Source of the DNA: Apodemus sylvaticus
Taxonomy: Eukaryota; Chordata; Mammalia; Rodentia; Muridae
Reading direction: 5' to 3'
Assembly: GCF_947179515.1 (NCBI RefSeq)
Contig: NC_067472.1
Coordinates: 103,483,658-103,547,657 of the forward strand
Length of the DNA stretch: 64,000 nucleotides
In this document: positions 9,246 to 18,949 of the stretch, piece by piece
Layout: each line of letters begins with the position of its first letter
How positions within the stretch are numbered: the first letter of the stretch is position 1
The notes under the pieces: generated by a model
What the model was told of the DNA's origin: nothing
The model's database searches: none
Seen by the model: the letters and a program-made list of their open reading frames with translations, nothing else
Position numbers and translations under genes: made by a program

Positions 9246-9770
9246 TTACAATTTGTCTTAGTCATTTATACTGCCGTACTAAAGATACCATAAACCCCAT
9301 ACTTTAAAAAATAAATATTACCCGGGCAGTGGTGGTGCACACCTGTAATCCCAGCACTCTGGGCGGCAGAGGCAGGAGGATTTCAGAGCCTGGTTTAACA
9401 GAGTGAGTTCTAGGACAGCCAGGGCTATACAGAGAAACCCTGTCTCAAAAAAAAAAAAATCCCAAAAAACCAATAAATAAACAAATAAATAATAAATATT
9501 TACTTCTCATAGTTCTAGAAGTCCAAAATCAAGGAACTGATATGTCTGGTCCCCAGTGGGGGTCCATTTCCAGGACAGGGGATTACTGCCTTCTTTGCTA
9601 TGCTCTTCCATGGCAGAAGAAGCAGGGATGCTCTCTGAAGTTTCAGTTATAAGGGTAATAATCACATTCATAAAGGATCAATCTAATCATCTGCCAAACC
9701 TAATCATCTACCAAAGGCCCCACCCTGTAACATCACATTAGGGTTAAAATTTCAAAATACCAATAATAAT
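9246..9770 (-). mobile_element. Ancient MaLR LTR (MLT1/MST-like) split by a B1
   Basis: The left end ttgtcttagtcatttatact is the 3' LTR terminus on minus. After the B1 it resumes with tctcatagttctagaagtcc, ccaaaggccccaccctgtaa and gttaaaatttcaaaat. The nested B1 is at 9322-9486. Confidence 0.7.
9322..9486 (+). mobile_element. B1 SINE nested in LTR
   Basis: Low-divergence B1 (cccgggcagtggtggtgcac to ctgtctcaaaa plus A-rich tail). The flanking aataaatatt at 9310-9319 and again at 9491-9500 is the likely target duplication. Confidence 0.9.
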
Positions 9771-10130
9771 TCTCTAGCAGAGTCCTAGCAATCAAGGGTC
9801 TGGTGGTTATGAATCCAGGGATAAGAACAAAGACTGCAAGTTTTCAGCTGAGACAGATGTCCTCTGTGATTGACAGGTGGGGTAAACGCTCAAGGGCAGG
9901 CAGTTTCTAAAGGTGTTAAGTACTGTCACATGGGACCCAGGAATCTGATCTAGGGTGACCTTAGCACCATGGTTACCAAGAATGACATCATAACTCCTGA
10001 CAGAGTTTCTCCAGGATAGGTAGGGACCACATCCAATAGAGTTTTATGTCCCCAGAGTCTGATTAAAACAGCTGAATATATGAACTAGCATAGACATAAT
10101 CTAGTTCTTAAGACCTACTCTAGGCTTTTG
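9771..10130. other. Unassigned sequence
   Basis: About 360 bases, nothing recognised. Confidence 0.5.
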
Positions 10131-10134
10131 AATA

Positions 10135-10472
10135 TACTCTTCCTATTACCTAGAATCATCTTTCTGAATTCCATTTACATAGATAATTCTTACCAAGTTT
10201 TAAGTGCTATGTCCTCAGGTGTACCACCCTAATATTAAGTTCCCTGTTCTATGTATCTTTCCATTGTATCCCTTATTTCCACTGGATAACACTCATTAGA
10301 CTTTTGTGATTGTTTTATTTTCTGGCTTCTCTACAAAACTATAAACTCTAGGAGAGCAGGAACCATATCTGTTTATCATATTTATCATTCCAACTGCCAG
10401 GACCTAAGATAGTAGTGGGCACAAAGATAGTATCCAATATATGATTGAATGAATAAATGAGTGAATGAATGA
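10135..10472 (+). mobile_element. LINE-2 3' end
   Basis: L2 3' consensus landmarks: aaactataaactctaggaga, gcaggaaccatatctg, ccaggacctaagatag, and the terminal tgaatgaataaatgag repeat. Ancient mammalian element. Confidence 0.75.
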
Positions 10473-10784
10473 GCAAGCTCCAATCCAAAATAATTATGGA
10501 AAAGTTGAAATCCAAGGTTGTCAAGAGAGTCCTAAGTTAGCAACAGCTCATTTGCCAACAATCTTAAGAGCCTATAAATGCATATGCATGAAAGATAACA
10601 GTGCATTTATTAGACAAGCCAGTTTGACAGGGAGGAGAAATAAAATAGGTTTTATGAAACAAGCACTCACCTCTGAGTCCCATATATGCCATAGTAAGGG
10701 ATATGATTGAGTTATTTATTTACATATCTGCCTACTTATTCATTCACCTATTGATTTAGAGGACTCATGGGACCAAGGCTATGG
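10473..10784. other. Unassigned sequence
   Basis: About 310 bases; nothing recognised. Confidence 0.4.
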
Positions 10785-10946
10785 ACTCCATATATAGTTA
10801 AGTTTGACCTTCAACTTCTGATCCTCCTACAGCACTGAGCTTTCAGGCACACAGCACTATGCCCAGATTATGCAGTGGTAGGGATAAAACTCAGCACTTC
10901 ATGCATTCTAGGTAAGTACTGTAGCAACTGAGCTATACCCCAGCCC
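10785..10946 (-). mobile_element. B4 (ID_B1) SINE
   Basis: Minus-strand composite: a B1-like part (gatcctcctacagcactgag) and an ID head (cattctaggtaagtactgta, gagctataccccagccc). Confidence 0.75.
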
Positions 10947-11214
10947 AGAATATAGCTTATTAACCTACAAGACAGCACTCTATTTAACCTGGATTCCTTC
11001 AGGTTTTATATCCCCACTGTAAGTATCATCTTGTCCTGTCAATGGGTAACTTTTCTTTCATTTATTTCATTTTCTTGAGCTAAACCTATAAATCAATACA
11101 ATAATACAGATGTCTCCAAGGATATTTGTCCAAATGATATTAGCTCAATTTTACTACAGAAAGTTATTAACATGGAAACTATCTTAATTTAGGAAAAATA
11201 AAATCAAAAGATCT

Positions 11215-11375
11215 GAATAAAAGTCCACATGACTTTAAGTTATCTGGTCAATCTTTTTTTTTTTTTAAGTTTTAGTAATTTCTGAAAGTTGATATAACCT
11301 TTCTCAAAAGGTTGTAGGATTGTGGTAACACATGAGAAGCACCCAATAAAGCATGTGACATGTAAGTGCAGACCC
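11215..11375 (+). mobile_element. MIR-like remnant
   Basis: Weak MIR resemblance (ggattgtggtaacacatgag, agcacccaataaagcatgtg). A T-run lies at 11252-11263. Confidence 0.35.
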
Positions 11376-11944
11376 AACACATCTACTTTAAAGAAAAAGG
11401 GTAAATCATCCCCAGAACACAGAGTATGGCTTCCTCCTAAATACTAAGCACTTTCACTTGACCTAAAGCCATGCAGAGACCCAAGAGGCCAGAACCTATT
11501 CACATGGACTTGAAACTGCACTGCCTCCTAGAACAGGATGGACAGACTGCCCTATCTCCATCCTCCTTCCAGCTACCTACCTGAGCACTTCAGACATTAC
11601 ACAGGGGCAGGGTAGGGCATGAGGTGCTCCCAGAACTTCAGATCTATTATTAACCTGGTTGGTCACCTGTCCAGAGAGGCAAAGAACTATTATCTGTAAA
11701 CTACAGTTCAAGACAAGCAAGTAAGACTAGGTGTTTCAGAACAAAAGAGCAGACCAGTGTCTGCCTGAATAATGAAATGAGGGGACTGCAAAGTAACCAG
11801 AAGTTAAAAAATAAAAGGATTCAGAGATGGTGACTCTTCCAAACAGTTGAGGGAGGAAACTATACCCCAATCTTGATAGCTTTAAGATATAGTAAGCCTA
11901 AGATAGGCTTTAGCCTTTGATATATTTTACTTTGCCCCTCTAAA
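11376..11944. other. Repeat-free unassigned sequence
   Basis: About 570 bases with balanced composition and no repeat that I recognise. Could be unique intronic sequence or a conserved element; nothing supports an exon. Confidence 0.5.
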
Positions 11945-12730
11945 TCCCTCAAGGGGTTAGGAGATGCTCATTCAGTGAAGTGCCTGTAGCACAAGCATGA
12001 GAACATGACTTCACATCCCTAGGACCAACCCAAAAAAAAAAAAAAAATCCAAGTATATTACTTAAAGCCTGTAATCCCCAGACTACGGAAACAGAAATGG
12101 GGATCCCTGTGATGGTTATTCTGGGTGTAAACTTGATTACATCTGGAATGAACTACAATCCTGAAATGGAGGACACACTTGTGATTCAGATATGAGGCAT
12201 AGTGACCATGAAAAGCTTAGGCCCAGGCAAGGTAGGTAGTACACACATTTATCCCAGGAGACAGAGGCCAACAAATCTCTGAGTTCAAGGCCAGCCTAGA
12301 ACAGAGCAAGTTTCAAATCTAGGTGTAGTAGTACATACCTTTAATCTGGGTCATACCTTATGCTAGAGGCCTACATAAGGACCATAAAAGAAGGAAGGGC
12401 TCATTTTTTTCTTTGCCTACTATCATTCACTTGCCAACACATCTGTTGGAACCTACTTCTTCAGGATTCCAGCTTATACAGAAGACCAGCTGAAATACAT
12501 AAGCTCGTGGGACTGAACAACTACTAGGCTTTTGGACTTCCCACTCACAGCTGCCCACTGTTGGGTTAGTTGGACTGTAAGTCATTCCAAAAAATTCTCT
12601 TAATATATAGAGACATTCCATAAATTCTGTAACTCTAGAGAACCCTGACTAATACAATCCCTAAGCCAGTTAATCTTTCCTGATGGGCAAGCTCCAGTTC
12701 TATAAGAAACCCTATCATTCATAAACAAAC
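11945..12730 (+). mobile_element. RSINE1-like SINE split by an LTR
   Basis: Head tcattcagtgaagtgcctgt, A-run at 12033-12047, second half cctgtaatccccagactacg up to 12107. It resumes at 12657 with aagccagttaatc and gagctccagttct-like sequence and a (CAAA)n tail near 12725. Confidence 0.65.
12108..12656 (+). mobile_element. Complete LTR with target duplication ATCCC and internal B1-derived segment
   Basis: A 549-bp LTR with tgtgatggttattctgggtg at the 5' end and ccctgactaataca at the 3' end. The perfect 5-bp duplication atccc is at 12103-12107 and 12657-12661. A B1-like stretch (about 12222-12325) is part of this LTR family as I remember it, not a later insertion. Confidence 0.85.
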
Positions 12731-12734
12731 AAAC

Positions 12735-12842
12735 AAACCTGCTGGTAACTCCAGCTCCAGGCAGATTCCACAACTCTGGCCTTAGTGGGTACTTAAGTGC
12801 ATATCAGACAAAAACACATATACATTATTAAAAATAGTAAAA
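12735..12842 (+). mobile_element. B3 SINE 3' fragment
   Basis: ctggtaactccagctccagg followed by ctggccttagtgggta and a CA/AT-rich tail. Confidence 0.55.
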
Positions 12843-12855
12843 ATAAAATTTAAAG

Positions 12856-13033
12856 AATAATTTATTTAATTTTATATGCATTGGTGTTTTGCCTACATGA
12901 ATATCTGTGTGACGGTGTCAGACCCCCTAGAACTGCAGTTATAGACAGTTGTGAGTTGGCAAGTGGGTCCTGAGAATTGAACCAAGGTCCTCTGGGAGAA
13001 CAGCCAGTGCTTTTAACTGAGCCATCTCTCAAA
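12856..13033 (-). mobile_element. B3 SINE
   Basis: Plus-strand landmarks gcattggtgttttgcctaca, gtgtgacggtgtcagacc, aactgagccatctctc. With 12735-12842 it forms a tail-to-tail inverted pair. Confidence 0.85.
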
Positions 13034-13064
13034 ACCAGTAAAAATAAATTAAAAAAGAAAAGAA

Positions 13065-13148
13065 AAAAGTAAGGCAGATAGCAACAGTGGAAGACATACA
13101 AAGTCATTATCTGGCCCTTACATATACATAAACACACACAGAAAGAAA
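13065..13148 (+). mobile_element. SINE tail (RSINE1-type) running into the gap
   Basis: gaagacatacaaagtcatta and ctggcccttacatatacata resemble the RSINE1 3' tail. It stops at an A-rich end where the N run begins. Confidence 0.45.
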
Positions 13149-13348
13149 NNNNNNNNNNNNNNNNNNNNNNNNNNNNNNNNNNNNNNNNNNNNNNNNNNNN
13201 NNNNNNNNNNNNNNNNNNNNNNNNNNNNNNNNNNNNNNNNNNNNNNNNNNNNNNNNNNNNNNNNNNNNNNNNNNNNNNNNNNNNNNNNNNNNNNNNNNNN
13301 NNNNNNNNNNNNNNNNNNNNNNNNNNNNNNNNNNNNNNNNNNNNNNNN
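13149..13348. other. Assembly gap (200 N)
   Basis: Exactly 200 unresolved bases. They follow a CA/GA-rich tail, so the missing sequence is probably low complexity. Any open frame drawn across it is meaningless. Confidence 1.
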
Positions 13349-13637
13349 TTTAACACAGGTATGAGAGACTTGGATTGTTGTTAGCACTTTCAGACTCTGT
13401 GAAAAAAGTCTTTGCCTATATACATACATAGTCATTCATCTCAGAAGTAAAGTAAAATATCCATAGAGTATATAAATAAGCCAAGTGAGTTTTAAAGAAA
13501 TAGCTTCTGAGCCATTAAAATTTGGCTGGTAAATAGATTGTGTCTATATTAACATATCTAAAAATAAACAGTGTTCATTAGGGAGATTAAGTAATATAAG
13601 ATGACAAAAAGCAAAATCAGACACATTAATAGTACCC
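13349..13637. other. Unassigned sequence
   Basis: AT-rich, nothing recognised. Confidence 0.4.
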
Positions 13638-13715
13638 ATGACCTACTCATTCTACAAATATTTACTGAATATATACTATAGGTCTGGTCTAACTGTAAGC
13701 CTTAGAAATACAGAA
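13638..13715 (-). mobile_element. LINE-2 3' end fragment
   Basis: cattctacaaatatttactg and aatatatactataggtctgg parallel the complement of the L2 3' end. Confidence 0.5.
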
Positions 13716-13721
13716 ATTTTA

Positions 13722-13840
13722 AATTGATGGAGCAGGATGTGGTGATGCATGTCTGCAATCCCACTTCTTGGGAGGCTGAGGCAGGATAATGATTCAAGAT
13801 CACACCGGGTTTCAAGTAAACAAGAGCTACTAAGACCCTT
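13722..13840 (+). mobile_element. Old 7SL-derived SINE (PB1/B1-type)
   Basis: gatgtggtgatgcatgtctg, cttgggaggctgaggcagga. The gctgaggcagga wording marks an early B1/PB1-type sequence. Confidence 0.6.
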
Positions 13841-14281
13841 GTTTGGGGTCTAAAGAGATCAGAAGGAAATGAAAAAGATAAAAAAAAAATGTGGGAGTAG
13901 GGGACAAAGTTCAAACACTTTAGTTGCACTCCCAAGACAGTTCCATTCTTCTTTGAGGTAAATGTATCAAGGATGCTCTATCAGCAAGGTTCTTACATGA
14001 ACAACTTGACTTACAAGTTCTGCATCCAAATTAAATCTGACTAGTTCAAGAAAATACATAAGTAATTTTCAAAAGAGTTACTGACTCACCCAGAGAAGTG
14101 GAAAACCAAGGACAGATGCCAAGAACAACGCCTAAAACCAGGTAAAACTCGTCTGATAAGGGCACCTGTGTTTCCACTGCCAACCTCCACTATCCCTAGC
14201 CAGTAAGACAGCTTTGCCTTTGCCTCTGCTCCTCCAGTAAGACTCCACAAGACTTCTAGAAGAAAATGTAGTTTTTTTTTT
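13841..14281. other. Unassigned sequence
   Basis: About 440 bases with no recognised repeat. No supported exon; a short T-run ends it. Confidence 0.4.
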
Positions 14282-14370
14282 TTTTGCTTCAGAGAAATAC
14301 ACAGCTCTTACTATGTAACAAGTGGCCTGAAACCCACAATCCTAAGTCTTAGCCTTAACAATGCTTGACT
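14282..14370 (-). mobile_element. Diverged B1 fragment
   Basis: Weak minus-strand B1 outline (cttactatgtaacaagtggc, ctgaaacccacaatcctaag). Confidence 0.35.
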
Positions 14371-14386
14371 GGGGGGGATGGGGGGG
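14371..14386 (+). repeat. G-run pair with G-quadruplex potential
   Basis: Two runs of seven G separated by AT (14371-14377, 14380-14386). Each run can supply two GGG tracts, so a compact quadruplex is possible on the plus strand. Confidence 0.6.
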
Positions 14387-14469
14387 CGTGCTTAACTCTT
14401 ATTTTGCAGCTTTTTAGAAATCTTAAAATAGAAAATGATGCTATGCCAACATTAAATGTACAAGCTGGA

Positions 14470-14607
14470 CTTGGGGGCCGGACCAGGGAGAAAGATGGGG
14501 AACACAGGAGGCTCTCTGTGAGTTCAAGGCCAGCCTGGGCTACAGAGTAAGTTCCATGATAGTCAAGACAACACAGAGAAACCCTATCTTGAAAAAAAAA
14601 AAAAAAG
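14470..14607 (+). mobile_element. B1 SINE with atypical 5' end
   Basis: The 3' two-thirds is clear B1 (gttcaaggccagcctgggct, cagagaaaccctatcttg, A-run to 14607). The 5' part reads gggggccggaccagggag and does not fit a B1 left end. Confidence 0.75.
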
Positions 14608-15102
14608 GACAAGCTGACAATGGTGTCCTCTGGATCTGTATGACATCTCCACAACATGCACCACAACCAAGTTGTCCAAAATAGATTGTAATGGGAGTTC
14701 CTCAATGTGGAAGGCAGAAGCAAGGCACCAGTGTCTGCAGCTGCTCAGAGATTTAGAATACTAAAACATACTGTGGGTAGTACATACCTGATTTATAAAG
14801 TATGAATTATTGCTTCTAATCTTATTCAACTACACTAATTCTTATTATATAAATGCTATTGGAGGATACTCATAAATAAGTTAAATAAAAGGAACAGTTC
14901 AACAAGAATTAAAGATAATATTAGAAATTAAAGACAAAAATAAATAAATGACGTGATATTTTTATTTCCTATTATGAACAAAATTACAGGGTAAAGGCAA
15001 CCTAATTATTTCAAATACTAAGTTGAACAAAAAAATCAAAATTATTAAAAGATTACTTATTAATGATGTACAGAATCTTCACTTATGCTTAAATATGTTA
15101 AA
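14608..15102. other. AT-rich unassigned sequence
   Basis: About 500 bases; increasingly AT-rich, nothing recognised. Confidence 0.5.
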
Positions 15103-15292
15103 TCAGGAGTCAGAAAATATTTTGTATAAAGGGTCAGATAATTAATATCTTAGGCTTATAGGCCATAAAGTCTCTATTGTAATTAATTACCACTATACTG
15201 TAAAAAAAAGCCACAGTGAATATGTAAACAACTGAGTATTGCTGTGTTCTAATAGAAATTTACCTAATGTGCTGGCCCTTGTATTAAATAAT
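15103..15292 (+). mobile_element. MER5A-type hAT-Charlie DNA transposon remnant
   Basis: Clear MER5 landmarks: gtataaagggtcagataatt, atcttaggcttataggccat, aaagtctctattgtaatt, tgctgtgttctaatagaaat. Non-autonomous, ancient. Confidence 0.75.
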
Positions 15293-15332
15293 GGTGAAAT
15301 TAATCCATCATGATTAAAATACATCTGAAATC

Positions 15333-15650
15333 CAAAATAGTGGCACACAGCTGTAGCCCTAGCCACTGGAGAGGCTGAGGCAGGAAAATCACTTGAGTCT
15401 AGAAATTGAATTGAAGCCGGGCGATGGTGGCGCATGCCTGTAATCCCAGCACTCTGGGAGGCAGAGGCAGGTGAATTTCTGAGTTCGAGGCTAGCCTGGT
15501 CTACAGAGTGAGTTCCAGGATAGCCAGGGCTATACAGAGAAACCCTGTCTCAAAAAAACCAAAATCCAAAAAACCAAAAAAAAAAAAGAAAGAAATTGAA
15601 TCGAGCCTGAACAAGAAAATTAAACCCTATATTGAAAACAAAAATAAAAT
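15333..15650 (+). mobile_element. PB1-type SINE split by a younger B1
   Basis: Left part ccctagccactggagaggct and gaggcaggaaaatcacttga up to about 15400; the right part resumes at about 15604 with gagcctgaacaagaaa. The insert is the B1 at 15415-15590. Confidence 0.6.
15415..15590 (+). mobile_element. Young B1 SINE with 14-bp target duplication
   Basis: Near-consensus B1 (gccgggcgatggtggcgcat to ccctgtctcaaaa with A-rich tail). Flanks agaaattgaattga (15401-15414) and agaaattgaatcga (15591-15604) differ at one base. Confidence 0.93.
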
Positions 15651-15655
15651 GTTTA

Positions 15656-15822
15656 AAAGTGTGTGTGTGGTATGTGTGTGTGTGTGTATGTGTGTGTGTG
15701 TGTATACGCCAATGCCCTTGGAGGCCAGAGAAGAGTATTGGCCTGTGAAGATGGAGTTACAGCTACCTGACGTGGGTGCTGGGAACTGAACTCGGGTCCT
15801 CTGGAATCCAGCACTCTAAATA
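15656..15822 (-). mobile_element. B3 SINE with (GT)n at its tail
   Basis: (GT)n tract to about 15706, then cttggaggccagagaagagt, gctgggaactgaactcgggt and cctctggaatccagcact. Confidence 0.75.
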
Positions 15823-15842
15823 AAATTTATATATGAAGATAA

Positions 15843-15945
15843 ATCGTGTGTAGTAGTATACATCTGTAACCTCAGCATTTGGGAGGCTGAGGCAGGAAGA
15901 ATATGAGTTCAAGGCCAGCCAGGGATATATAATGAAACAAAGAGC
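15843..15945 (+). mobile_element. B1 SINE, diverged
   Basis: catctgtaacctcagcattt, gggaggctgaggcaggaaga, gttcaaggccagccaggg. Confidence 0.7.
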
Positions 15946-16091
15946 CAAAAATAAATTAAAATCTAAGTAGTATAACCAAATAATTGTGGTTCAAGTCTCT
16001 GATGAAGTTGTTTTTGTTTTCAGGGATAAAGCTATCTATAGGTTTGACTAGGGCTGAAGTTTTTGCTATCATGAGGCCCATTCAAACTTCA

Positions 16092-16260
16092 GTAGCCAGA
16101 CGTGGTGGTGTATGACTTTAGTCCCAGCACTCAGGAGGCAAAGGCAGGTGGATCTAGGTGAGTTCAAGGGCAGCCAGGGCTATACAGAGAAATTCTGTCT
16201 CGAAAAACAAAATCAAAAATAAAACAAACAAATGAAAAACAACAATAACAAAAAGCAAAA
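16092..16260 (+). mobile_element. B1 SINE with internal deletion
   Basis: agccagacgtggtggtgtat to attctgtctcgaaaaac. The segment cctggtctacagagtgag.. is missing, leaving gttcaagggcagccaggg. Confidence 0.85.
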
Positions 16261-16502
16261 CTTCTGCAAGTGTGTGGTGAAAACTGGAGAATTCTGTCTT
16301 CCATATCTGTTTTTCCATAGGAGTGTCCTCTGGAGTGTCCTCAAAGTATATTAGCCAGCTTCTCCAAGCATAAGTGAGCCAAGAAAAACAGAGAGCAAGG
16401 ATTCTATCATTTAATCTGATCCCTGCCTGAAATCATACACCATATTAGTCAATGGTAGAGGTACTAGGCTTTGCCTCTCCATGAGATGAGTATTAACGAG
16501 TG
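16261..16502. other. Unassigned sequence
   Basis: Nothing recognised; contains a short duplication of gagtgtcctc. Confidence 0.4.
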
Positions 16503-16516
16503 TGTGTCTCTATTTT

Positions 16517-16717
16517 GTTTGGGTTTTGTTTTTGTTTTGCTTTGTTTTGTTTTATTGGTTTTTTGGATTTGGTTTTTTGAGACAGGGTTTCTCTGTATAG
16601 CCCTGGCTGTCCTGGAAACTCACTCTGTAGACCAGGCTGGCCTCGAACTCAGAAATCCACCTGCCTCTGCCTCCTAGAGTGCTGGGATTACAGGCATGCG
16701 CCACCACCGCCCGGCTT
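16517..16717 (-). mobile_element. Young B1 SINE with 14-bp target duplication
   Basis: Near-consensus minus-strand B1 with a T/G-rich tail. Flanks tgtgtctctatttt (16503-16516) and tgtgtccctatttt (16718-16731) differ at one base. Confidence 0.93.
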
Positions 16718-16747
16718 TGTGTCCCTATTTTAAGCCATATAAAGCTG

Positions 16748-16807
16748 AGCGTGGAAGCCTGCCTCTGTCCTCTGTCTCCCTAGAGCTGAGATGAAAGGCA
16801 TGCCCCA
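16748..16807 (-). mobile_element. B1 fragment
   Basis: ctgcctctgtcctctgtctc and atgaaaggcatgcccc match the 5' part of a minus-strand B1. It abuts a plus-strand B1 head to head. Confidence 0.5.
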
Positions 16808-16912
16808 GCCAGGCAGGATATGTATGGCTTTAAACCCAGTACTCAGGAAGCAGAGGCAGGAAGTTCAGTCTGGTCTACAGAATGAGTTCCAGCCCAGTCA
16901 GCCCAGCAAAAC
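16808..16912 (+). mobile_element. B1 SINE fragment
   Basis: gccaggcaggatatgtatgg, acccagtactcaggaagcag, gtctacagaatgagttccag. Confidence 0.65.
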
Positions 16913-17000
16913 AGCTTTCTTGATTTACAATTACATTGCCAAATGTGTGTGTATATATATTATTGTTTCCCCCTGACAACAAAACTATTATTTGAAGTCA

Positions 17001-17137
17001 GTGTGTTTGTTTGTTTGTTTGTTTGTTTTGAAACAGTATATGACTCTCTAGCCCAGGTTGACCTATAACTCATTTAGATCCTCCTGTTTCAGCCTTCTAA
17101 GTGCTTTAGAGTTGTAAGCCACCATGTCCAGCTCAGC
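17001..17137 (-). mobile_element. B1 SINE, diverged
   Basis: (GTTT)n tail at 17004-17028, then gaaacagtatatgactctct and ttgtaagccaccatgtccag. Confidence 0.7.
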
Positions 17138-17138
17138 A

Positions 17139-17240
17139 CTTTACAAATGAAGATGTTCAGATTCAGATAAGTGACAAGATTTTAGTCATCAATTTGAAAT
17201 CGAGGCTCATTGTACGTTTCCACTGCTACCACTGCTTTGC
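17139..17240 (-). mobile_element. MIR fragment
   Basis: actttacaaatgaagatgtt followed by agataagtgacaagatttta matches the complement of the MIR core. Confidence 0.5.
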
Positions 17241-17754
17241 ATGGTTCTCAACAAGCTACATGCAGAGCTGGGCCTGGCCAGCTTAGCGCAGGTTTGCTAC
17301 CTCACCACCCTTGCAGCTTGCAGCTCGTTTCAATCAGGCCTCGCCCTGTTCCTTTTCTTCACAGGCTAAGATACTGTCAAACCTATGACACAGCCTCCCA
17401 CTACACATATGAAAGGTGTGTCACCACTCCACTGGCTGGCAGTTTGCAGTCAGTGACCTTATTCTCACAGTAGCCTAAATATCATCAAATACACATCAGT
17501 GGGTAAGATCTAAGAAAGTAAATCTAATGTCTATTGAGATGCACATGATGGTAGAGAGCTGCACAGCAGCCAACAGCAACCAACCACCCTTTGATATCTG
17601 TTGGGATCTTAAACCTCATGTCATGACTGACTGTAGAAACTCCAAGAGCAAACTTTCAAGGGTTTAAAGATATACAAGATTCAACATTATTTGCAAAAAT
17701 TAATTCACTGGAAAAAATTAAAAACCAATAAAAGTTAGTTCCTCAAAAACTTTA
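17241..17754. other. Unassigned sequence
   Basis: About 510 bases, not a recognised repeat. A short open frame (17210-17473) has no known motif. Confidence 0.5.
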
Positions 17755-17945
17755 TAATAACACATTACCTCGCAATTCTACTCCCCACCCCCCAAAAATT
17801 GAAAACAAGTTGAAAGCAATTAAAACAAATAATATGTAAAAAGCATGTCTACTGTATCACTGGTTAGGAGTAGGGTTAGTATTAGGGATAGGGATAGGAT
17901 CACAGTGTGATAATTATTACCACTGAATTGCATACTATTTTTTAT
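17755..17945 (+). mobile_element. Old L1 (L1M/HAL1-type) 3' remnant
   Basis: cctcgcaattctactcccca, aaaaattgaaaacaagttg and taccactgaattgcatacta follow the 3' region of old mammalian L1s. Several short gggata repeats lie at 17880-17900. Confidence 0.5.
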
Positions 17946-17969
17946 TTGTATGTTAGGTTTGGTCTGGTT

Positions 17970-18180
17970 TTAATACAGAGTGACCTAATTCAGGGTATCC
18001 TGGAACTAACTACATGGACAAAACTGGCCTCAAATTTATGGTAATCTTCTTGCCTCTGCCTCTGGAATACTACGATTACAGGCATGAACTACCATGCAGT
18101 TCTGTTTCCAACTCCCGGTCCTTCCACCTCTATCTCATCAAATACTGAGATTAAAGAGGTATGCCACCATACCTGGTTTG
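17970..18180 (-). mobile_element. Two diverged B1 fragments in tandem
   Basis: First copy about 17975-18100 (gtatcctggaactaactaca, tctgcctctggaatactacg). A second partial 5' region at 18110-18178 (gatgattaaag-like agattaaagaggtatgccac). Confidence 0.6.
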
Positions 18181-18280
18181 ATTGTACAATTACAAACTAT
18201 CAAAGTGGCAAACTTTATGTTTTATATAGAATAGCAAAAATAGCAAAAAGTAAATAATGAAATTTTCTTGAATGGATCAA

Positions 18281-18520
18281 AGCAAACATGGTAACACACA
18301 TCTGTGACCTCTGAACTTGGGAGGTAAAGAAAGAAGAATCAGGAGTTCAAAGTCACCTTTGGTTTTGCTACATAGGATGTAAGCAGAAGGATCCAAACAA
18401 ACCCAGCACAGTAAGAAAGCCTGTAATCCCATACGGAGAAGGCTGGGAAGAAGAATCATGGTCATGAGTACAAATTTAGCTGGGATACACAGAGAGGCCA
18501 TACCTCAAAAGATTTTTTTA
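18281..18520 (+). mobile_element. Two diverged B1/B4 units in tandem
   Basis: Units at about 18283-18375 (catggtaacacacatctgtg) and 18405-18515 (agcctgtaatcccatacgga, acacagagaggccatacctc). Confidence 0.55.
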
Positions 18521-18554
18521 AATGGGATGAAATACTTATACGTTATAATGATGA

Positions 18555-18930
18555 TGAATGTTCTAGTTTGTGCTCTATTGTTGTGATAAGCACAACGACC
18601 AAAAGCAACTTTGAAAAGAAAGGGTTCATTTCACCTTATACTTCCAGGTGACAGTCCAATGAAATCAGGCCACTAACTCAAGCAGGAACACTGCTTACTG
18701 GCTTGTTCCCTGTTGTATGCTAAACTAGCATTTGTTTTTAAATATCCTAGGTATGGTACGGCCCACAGTAGGCTGGGCCCTCCTATAACAATTAAAGGCA
18801 GAGAAAATACCCCTACAGACAAGGCCCACAAGCTATTCTTATGGAATAAATTCTTCAACTGGGGGTCCCTCTTACTAGATGACTCAGAATGTGTGAAATC
18901 AACAATCAAAACTAAAGTAGAAACTTAAGG
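18555..18930 (-). mobile_element. MaLR-type LTR, diverged
   Basis: Minus-strand LTR: cattgttgtgataagcac-like end at left, agcaactttgaaaagaaagg, then gtaggctgggccctcctata and gggtccctcttactagatga. Related to the LTRs at 1644 and 57898. Confidence 0.6.
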
Positions 18931-18949
18931 GTTATTTGGAAAGTCAGTT

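Noticed and set aside
12862..13435. Open frames of 105-164 codons on the minus strand
   Set aside because: They run through the N gap, so most of the reading is unknown residues; the rest is B3 sequence.
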